From NCBI GenBank assembly GCA_016196565.1, contig JACPXK010000099.1, forward strand, positions 1-10,934: a stretch of DNA of 10,934 nt. Reading direction: 5' to 3'. A program made the translations under genes and the position numbers. Below are positions 6,995 to 10,934 of this stretch, in pieces. The stretch's first letter is position 1. Each line of letters opens with the position of its first letter. A model generated the notes under the pieces. The model was given only the letters and a program-made list of their open reading frames with translations. It made no database searches and was not told where the DNA came from. Source of the stretch: Candidatus Omnitrophota bacterium. GTDB taxonomy: Bacteria > Omnitrophota > Omnitrophia > Omnitrophales > Aquincolibacteriaceae.

Positions 6995-8740
6995 ATGCCT
7001 GAGCCCGGAAAACCTTCCCCAAACGAATCCCTCAAGGAAAAAAGCCGTTATTTGCGCGGCACGCTTAAGGAATCCCTCGCCCAAGATACGACGCATTTCA
7101 CGAATGACGAAAATCAGCTTTTGAAATTCCACGGCTCCTACCAGCAAGACGACCGCGACAAACGCCAGGAACGGTTGAAGGAAAAAAAGGAGCCCGACTA
7201 TTTCATGATGGTGCGCTCCAAAATTCCCGGCGGCCACATGTCCGCTGAACAATATTTGGCCCACGACGAACTGTCCTGCCGCTGGGGCAATCAAACCCTA
7301 AGGATTACTTCCCGCCAAGGCATTCAATTTCACGGCGTTCTGAAAAAGAATCTCAAATCCGTGATTCGCGGGATTCATGAGAAAATGGGGACGACCTCAG
7401 GTGCTTGTGGTGATATTGTGCGTAATGTCATGGCCTGCCCGGCACCGTTTCGCGGGCGGCGACAAATCGAAATTCTCCAATATGCCAAAAAGGTTTCCGA
7501 CCAATTTCTTTCCAAAAGCGGAGCCTATTATGAAATATGGATTAATGGGGAATCGGTCAATACCCAACAGAGCTCTTCCCTCCCTCCAAAGGAGGACCCG
7601 GTGGAGCCCCTTTACGGTAAGACGTATTTACCCCGGAAATTCAAAATTGGTTTTGCCTTTCCGGAAGACAATTGCATTGACGTTTATACCCACGACCTTG
7701 GAATCGTCCCGGAGCTTGAAAAAAGCGGGGCCCCGGACGAGGCGGCCTTACGCGGATTTAATATTCTCGTCGGCGGTGGATTCGGCATGACGCACGGTGT
7801 GCCCACCACTTATCCGCGGCTCGCGAGTCCCTTTTGCTTTGTGAAGCCCGATGAAATTTTGGATATCACCAAAGCGATTGTGCGGGTTCAGCGGGATTTC
7901 GGAAACCGCGTTGACCGCAAGCGCGCGCGTATGAAATATTTAATTGATGAAAAAGGGCTGGACTGGTTTCGCGAGGAGGTGGAAAAACGGTTTGGCAAAA
8001 AAACGGAGCTCTCCCACGATATTCGGTGGAATGGAATTGAGACGCATTTGGGCTGGAATGAAGAAGGAAACGGCCGCTGGTTTTTCGGGATTTCCGTCGA
8101 AAACGGAAGGATTATCGACCAAGGAAATTTCCGTTTGAAATCTGCGCTTAAAGCCGCAGTCGAGAAATTTCGTCCGGAAATTCATTTGACCGCGCAGCAG
8201 GACATCCTGCTTTCAGGGTTCCAAGAAGCGCAGCAAAGGGAGCTTGAAGATCTGCTCGTTTCTTTTGGAGTGAAACTTCCCCCTCAAATTTCCAACGTGC
8301 AGAAAGATTCCATGGCCTGTCCGGCCCTTCCCACCTGCGGTCTTGCAATCACGGATTCGGAACGGTCGTTCCCCTCGGTGATTGATGAATTTGAGGCTGT
8401 CCTCTCGCGGCTTGGGTTGTCGGATCAAAAAATTGTGGTGCGTATGACCGGCTGCCCCAATGGTTGCGCGCGCCCTTATAATTCGGAAATCGGTTATGTT
8501 GGGCGTACCGTAGGGACTTATGCGGTTTATTTAGGCGGCAATCTCCTTGGGACAAGACTCAATAAGCTTTTTTGTGACAAAGTTCCCGTCAAGGATTTGG
8601 TCCATTGCGTGCTTCCCGTTTTGGAAATCTATAAAGCCGAAAAGAGGCCGAAGGAAGCCTTCGGCGATTTTTGCGAGCGTTTTGGCATTGAGAATTTAAA
8701 GAAAGCCATTAAGGGCCCTCATGATAAGTCTATATCTTAG
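6995..8740 (+). CDS. cysI: Assimilatory sulfite reductase hemoprotein, CysI type (siroheme, 4Fe-4S)
   Basis: This enzyme carries out six-electron reduction of sulfite to sulfide for cysteine synthesis. The cluster cysteines are Cys442 and Cys448 (ACPALPTC) and Cys487 and Cys491 (GCPNGC), the last also expected to ligate siroheme iron. Substrate-binding basic residues are present: the RITSRQ region (R103, R107), the arginine in DIVRNVMACPAP, and both lysines of LPRKFK; nitrite reductases usually lack the second lysine, which favours sulfite. GFNILVGGGFGMTHG and GDFCERFGI at the C-terminus also match CysI. The 581 residues are close to E. coli CysI (570). I prefer ATG 6995 because the promoter overlaps the earlier ATGs. 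No cysJ, cysH, cysG or ferredoxin gene is nearby, so the electron donor (ferredoxin or a distant flavoprotein) is unknown. Confidence 0.9.
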   Translation: MPEPGKPSPNESLKEKSRYLRGTLKESLAQDTTHFTNDENQLLKFHGSYQQDDRDKRQERLKEKKEPDYFMMVRSKIPGGHMSAEQYLAHDELSCRWGNQTLRITSRQGIQFHGVLKKNLKSVIRGIHEKMGTTSGACGDIVRNVMACPAPFRGRRQIEILQYAKKVSDQFLSKSGAYYEIWINGESVNTQQSSSLPPKEDPVEPLYGKTYLPRKFKIGFAFPEDNCIDVYTHDLGIVPELEKSGAPDEAALRGFNILVGGGFGMTHGVPTTYPRLASPFCFVKPDEILDITKAIVRVQRDFGNRVDRKRARMKYLIDEKGLDWFREEVEKRFGKKTELSHDIRWNGIETHLGWNEEGNGRWFFGISVENGRIIDQGNFRLKSALKAAVEKFRPEIHLTAQQDILLSGFQEAQQRELEDLLVSFGVKLPPQISNVQKDSMACPALPTCGLAITDSERSFPSVIDEFEAVLSRLGLSDQKIVVRMTGCPNGCARPYNSEIGYVGRTVGTYAVYLGGNLLGTRLNKLFCDKVPVKDLVHCVLPVLEIYKAEKRPKEAFGDFCERFGIENLKKAIKGPHDKSIS

Positions 8741-8768
8741 AACAACTTCTGCTTTTCCCCCTTTCCCT

Positions 8769-8806
8769 TTAAGGGTGTCTGCGATTTAAAATCGATTAGC
8801 CCTTAA
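8769..8806. repeat. Nested intergenic hairpin after the sulfite reductase gene
   Basis: ttaaggg (8769-8775) pairs with cccttaa (8800-8806), and inside it cgattt (8782-8787) pairs with aaatcg (8789-8794) around one A. No T run follows, so terminator function is uncertain. The rest of the 177-base gap (8741-8917) holds only the promoter of the next gene. Confidence 0.4.
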
Positions 8807-8851
8807 GCCTTCAAAAACGCATAAAATGATCAAAATAAAGGACCTCTCCCA

Positions 8852-8880
8852 TTGATTTTTACAAAGGGCTCGGGTACATT
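8852..8880 (+). promoter_or_regulatory. Sigma-70-type promoter of the exported protein gene
   Basis: TTGATT (8852-8857) and TACATT (8875-8880) are 4/6 matches each with an ideal 17-base spacer. The predicted start is about 30 bases upstream of the ATG at 8918, leaving a normal leader with the ribosome site aagaaagga ending six bases before the ATG. Confidence 0.5.
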
Positions 8881-8917
8881 TTAATTAGCCTTAACTTGAA
8901 AAAAAGAAAGGATATTT

Positions 8918-9481
8918 ATGAAGCGGCAGTGGGGAAAGCTCGTGGGTTTAATGATGGTTACGTTAACCCTTGAGGCCGCCCTAAGCGCTTCTGTTTTTGC
9001 CGTCCTTTACGAAGGTTTTACGCCTACCAAGGACTCCCAGGCCTACACCGAATTCATCAAAAGGCCTGTATCCGAACATTCCAAACTCCTTTATTTAATT
9101 GACCGCTTTGGAGATGCCGACGTTCAAATTGTCTATGACGGGCATTATTTCAGCGCCCCTTTTGCGGCGCGCGTGGCCCGCTGGTTTATTTCCCGCAATT
9201 ATAAAAAAGAACCCGCTCAAAAATGGATTATGCGCTGGTGCAACACAACGATTGCCCGGGGGAATTTGATCTGGGTTAAATTGCCCAATGAAAAATTCCG
9301 CCTTGCCCGGGAAGTTTTGGTCGAGGAGCTAAAGTCCCTCGATATTCAAATCAAGCAAAGCCAAGAAGCCTTTTTGAAAAAAAAAGAGACCGTTCTTGAA
9401 ACCGATACTCCCATGACCTCCACAGTTCCTTCCTCTGCGATTCCGCGCCTCGTGGCCGGCGCCCCGACCCCCAAATCATAA
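8918..9481 (+). CDS. Small exported protein of unknown function
   Basis: I do not recognise this 187-residue protein with confidence. Residues 1-28 look like a Sec signal peptide: positive start (MKRQWGK), hydrophobic stretch from 8 to 27, and a V-F-A site at 26-28 for signal peptidase I; a glutamate at 19 inside the hydrophobic part is unusual. The mature part has a compact region (about 50-130) rich in aromatic residues, with KLLYLIDRFG, YDGHYFSAPFAARVARWF and WIMRWCNTTIARGNLIWVK. Its pattern loosely recalls small periplasmic DUF5329-like proteins, but only weakly. A charged helical stretch (about 127-160, possible coiled coil) and a Ser/Thr/Pro-rich tail end the protein. It has its own promoter and a good ribosome site, so it is likely expressed alone and acts outside the cytoplasm. 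Confidence 0.75.
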   Translation: MKRQWGKLVGLMMVTLTLEAALSASVFAVLYEGFTPTKDSQAYTEFIKRPVSEHSKLLYLIDRFGDADVQIVYDGHYFSAPFAARVARWFISRNYKKEPAQKWIMRWCNTTIARGNLIWVKLPNEKFRLAREVLVEELKSLDIQIKQSQEAFLKKKETVLETDTPMTSTVPSSAIPRLVAGAPTPKS

Positions 9482-9484
9482 TTC

Positions 9485-9507
9485 AAAAAAGTACCAGGTT
9501 CCTTTTT
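9485..9507. repeat. Degenerate palindrome aaaaagtaccaggttccttttt
   Basis: The outer A/T arms pair (aaaaag with cttttt) and the centre gtaccaggttcc is an imperfect palindrome of GGTACC-type repeats. It lies four bases after the exported protein's stop codon. The ending T run on the plus strand could also help end transcription. It looks like a decayed REP-type repeat; the evidence is modest. Confidence 0.35.
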
Positions 9508-9510
9508 CCA

Positions 9511-9552
9511 CACACCCGGTGTGTAAAAGCTTTTTCACACCGGGTGTGGGGG
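9511..9552. repeat. Paired REP-like palindromes (copies B and B')
   Basis: cacacccggtgtg (9511-9523) and its exact reverse complement cacaccgggtgtg (9536-9548) flank the nearly self-complementary spacer taaaagcttttt, forming a 38-base palindrome with one mismatched pair. Each arm is itself a 6-bp hairpin. The right half extends to cacaccgggtgtggggg (9536-9552), identical to 6923-6939. Two inverted repeat units in this layout are what a REPIN looks like. After it, 9553-9582 is G-rich with no gene. Confidence 0.75.
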
Positions 9553-9584
9553 TGGGTGGGAGGCAGCGGTGACGGGGGTTTAGA

Positions 9585-10802
9585 TTAAGCAATAAGAATT
9601 GTGTCCTTTTTTAAATCATGGGATTGATTTTGGTTTAAATTGGGGACGAGTTTCGGGTTTTGATGACAAAGAAACGTAAATAGAGCTGTGTATAAATTAC
9701 CCCTTCCTTGGAAATAGCCCAATCGTAATGTCCAGCGCCGGACTTCTCGAATAAAGCGTTCGGAAGGGTTATTGGTGCGAATCCAAGACCAATGATCTTG
9801 AGGGAAATCGAAATAGGCTAGCGTGCGGTCAAAGCCGGCTTGCAAGGACCGGACGGCTTTGGATTCTTTTTTTCTCCAGCGTTTTTTAAAGTTCTGAAGC
9901 CTTTGAATCGCTGCCCTTTTGGTCTTGGCCTTAGCATAAATATCCCGGGCTTGACGAAGAAAAGATTTTCGGTTTTTAGTATTTTTCAAATGCCTGCCTG
10001 TCGCTTTAACCTTGTGGAAAACACAGCCTTGTTGAGGAGTGTGAGGAAAAACCATCGCCGCAGCATTTTCGATAGCTTTGGAATCGTCGGAGATAATAAG
10101 CCGAGGCGGTTTGAGGCCGCGGCCTTTGAGATCTCGTAGTAGGCGTTCGCTGCCTTCTTGGGATTCGGTTTTAAGAATGACAAAACCCAAAACTTCGATG
10201 TTACGTTTCTCATCCATTCCCAAAGCCCAAAGGACGCACCATTGTTGGAGATGGGCCTCTTTAACATCGACGACCATACCGTCGATGAAAAGATAAGGCC
10301 AGGCTGTTGTGATCGGACGATTGAGCCAAGCTTGGAGGTTGTCTTCAAACCGGTGGGTCAGGCGCTGGAGAAAGCTACGGGAAAACGAGCTGTGGTTGAA
10401 GCCTTGAATGATCTTTTGGGCGCAGGAGCCTGAGCGGCCTAAAAGGTAAGCTTGGAGCATGGATTCAAGGACTGAATCTTCGACTTGTTGCCACCGGTCG
10501 AAAAGGGAGAAGCGAATATCCAGTTGACGGGCCCTGGGTATTTCAATGTCTTGGATTCGTCCCAAGGGCGTTTCCAGATTTCGAGTGTAGGAGCCATTGC
10601 GTTTACTCTTACGAGAATGATTCCGCTCATAAGGTTGTGCTCCGATGATACTATTAAACTCAGTTTGGATTAAATCTTCCATGATTTGTTTAACTTGTCC
10701 TCGTAGTTGTTGTTGGATCTCTTCCCAGAAACGAGCTCTAAATTCCCGTTTACTCTCTTGCCAGCGTTTTGTAAGATGCTCCTCGAAGTGAAGTTGATTC
10801 AT
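9585..10802 (-). CDS. IS256-family (mutator-type) transposase
   Basis: The 405-residue protein fits the family size (390-410). It carries the DDE triad of IS256/MULE transposases: Asp174 in YLFIDGMVVD, Asp239 in IISDDSK, and Glu348 in NNPSERFIREVRRW, with spacings of 65 and 109 residues typical of the family. The C-x-x-H motif in GCVFHKV lies between the second Asp and the Glu, as expected. The N-terminal third (YERNHSRKSKRNGSYTRNLETPLGRIQDIEIPR) is the usual DNA-binding region. An open frame extends upstream to a GTG at 10916, but that part runs through the inverted repeat and leader; the ATG at 10802 has a gaaagga ribosome site and gives the normal length. The gene has no frameshift or stop, so it is probably active. 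The last residues (KKDTILIA) are encoded by the terminal inverted repeat and the bases just outside it. Confidence 0.93.
   Translation of the reverse strand: MNQLHFEEHLTKRWQESKREFRARFWEEIQQQLRGQVKQIMEDLIQTEFNSIIGAQPYERNHSRKSKRNGSYTRNLETPLGRIQDIEIPRARQLDIRFSLFDRWQQVEDSVLESMLQAYLLGRSGSCAQKIIQGFNHSSFSRSFLQRLTHRFEDNLQAWLNRPITTAWPYLFIDGMVVDVKEAHLQQWCVLWALGMDEKRNIEVLGFVILKTESQEGSERLLRDLKGRGLKPPRLIISDDSKAIENAAAMVFPHTPQQGCVFHKVKATGRHLKNTKNRKSFLRQARDIYAKAKTKRAAIQRLQNFKKRWRKKESKAVRSLQAGFDRTLAYFDFPQDHWSWIRTNNPSERFIREVRRWTLRLGYFQGRGNLYTALFTFLCHQNPKLVPNLNQNQSHDLKKDTILIA
9595..9609. repeat. IS256 inverted repeat, transposase 3' side
   Basis: agaattgtgtccttt is the exact reverse complement of 10908-10922. 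It overlaps the last codons of the transposase gene. Confidence 0.85.
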
Positions 10803-10851
10803 GGGTACGGTGTTCCTTTCTGCCGCTCGAACGGCGTTGGAACTCGTACCC
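10803..10851 (-). promoter_or_regulatory. Leader hairpin covering the transposase ribosome-binding site
   Basis: On the minus-strand mRNA, gggtacg (10851-10845) pairs with cgtaccc (10809-10803) and gttcc (10843-10839) with ggaac (10816-10812), separated by a 1/2-base bulge. An inner gccg/cggc hairpin (10835-10822) fills the loop. The ribosome site gaaagga (10820-10814) has its GGA inside the stem, and the structure ends next to the ATG at 10802. Such hairpins limit transposase translation from read-through transcripts in several other IS elements (IS10, IS50); for this one it is inference. Confidence 0.6.
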
Positions 10852-10907
10852 ATTTTTATTCTCAAAATCAACCATTGTTTCGCCTTACTCCCAGCAGCTT
10901 CCATAAC

Positions 10908-10922
10908 AAAGGACACAATTCT
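10908..10922. repeat. IS256 inverted repeat, transposase 5' side
   Basis: aaaggacacaattct matches 9595-9609 exactly in inverted orientation. The remaining 12 bases to the window edge (gtatacactacg) are probably the outer part of the element end. Confidence 0.85.
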
Positions 10923-10934
10923 GTATACACTACG

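Larger units (their letters stand above)
9583..10934 (-). mobile_element. IS256-family insertion sequence (left end near 9583-9595, right end at or beyond the window edge)
   Basis: A single transposase gene lies between inverted repeats agaattgtgtccttt (9595-9609) and aaaggacacaattct (10908-10922), identical over 15 bp. IS256-type termini extend several bases outside such an AATTGTGT block, so the true ends are probably near 9583 and near 10934. Outside the 15-bp match the two ends differ, so one of them may be decayed. No target duplication can be checked because the right flank is absent. Confidence 0.8.

Noticed and set aside
6995..8740. Ferredoxin-nitrite reductase or dissimilatory sulfite reductase instead of CysI
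   Set aside because: The second lysine of LPRKFK and the overall CysI-like C-terminus favour assimilatory sulfite reductase; DsrAB-type features are absent.
10803..10916. GTG-initiated N-terminal extension of the IS256 transposase
   Set aside because: It would translate the terminal inverted repeat and the leader hairpin, and makes the protein longer than family members; the ATG at 10802 has a ribosome site.
1..10934. CRISPR array, tRNA or rRNA gene, toxin-antitoxin or defence cassette
   Set aside because: No regularly spaced direct repeats, no cloverleaf or rRNA-like sequence, and no gene pair resembling such systems was seen on either strand.

Overview
The window comes from a bacterium of moderate GC content that I cannot name from sequence alone. 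The mix of single-copy housekeeping genes, orphan metabolic genes and small palindromic intergenic repeats would suit an uncultivated lineage known from metagenomes (Omnitrophota or Elusimicrobiota would be possible), but this is a guess. Both edges lie in insertion sequences: the last 40 codons of an IS5-family transposase on the left, and a nearly complete IS256-family element on the right. The odd length and these edges suggest a contig that broke at repeats.

Layout, left to right: IS5-family transposase tail with a probable right inverted repeat (1-140); uppP, undecaprenyl-diphosphatase (180-941); a close-coupled RlmI-type 23S rRNA cytosine methyltransferase (958-2181); a long, two-domain acyl-CoA dehydrogenase (2268-4136); an intergenic region with a 10-C run and a hairpin; a fused class II aldolase/short-chain dehydrogenase of the rhamnulose-1-phosphate aldolase type (4256-6328), overlapping an NADPH-dependent FMN reductase family flavoprotein (6325-6900); an intergenic palindrome; a CysI-type siroheme/4Fe-4S sulfite reductase (6995-8740); a small exported protein of unknown function (8918-9481); a cluster of palindromes; and the IS256-family transposase on the minus strand (9585-10802). 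Everything except the IS256 transposase is on the plus strand.

uppP and the methyltransferase look like one transcription unit, as do the aldolase fusion and the flavoprotein. The acyl-CoA dehydrogenase, sulfite reductase and exported protein each appear to have their own promoter. The metabolic genes do not form one recognisable pathway: the window offers acyl-CoA oxidation, a sugar-phosphate or hydroxyaldehyde conversion, sulfite reduction for sulfur assimilation, and cell-wall lipid carrier recycling.

I found no convincing new multi-gene system. The most interesting signals are small: a perfect 16-bp palindrome read in frame inside the aldolase fusion; extended -10 boxes placed so close to three start codons (uppP, aldolase fusion, sulfite reductase) that leaderless or nearly leaderless mRNAs are likely; a palindromic repeat family with an exact 17-bp core in two intergenic regions; and a leader hairpin that would hide the ribosome-binding site of the IS256 transposase.
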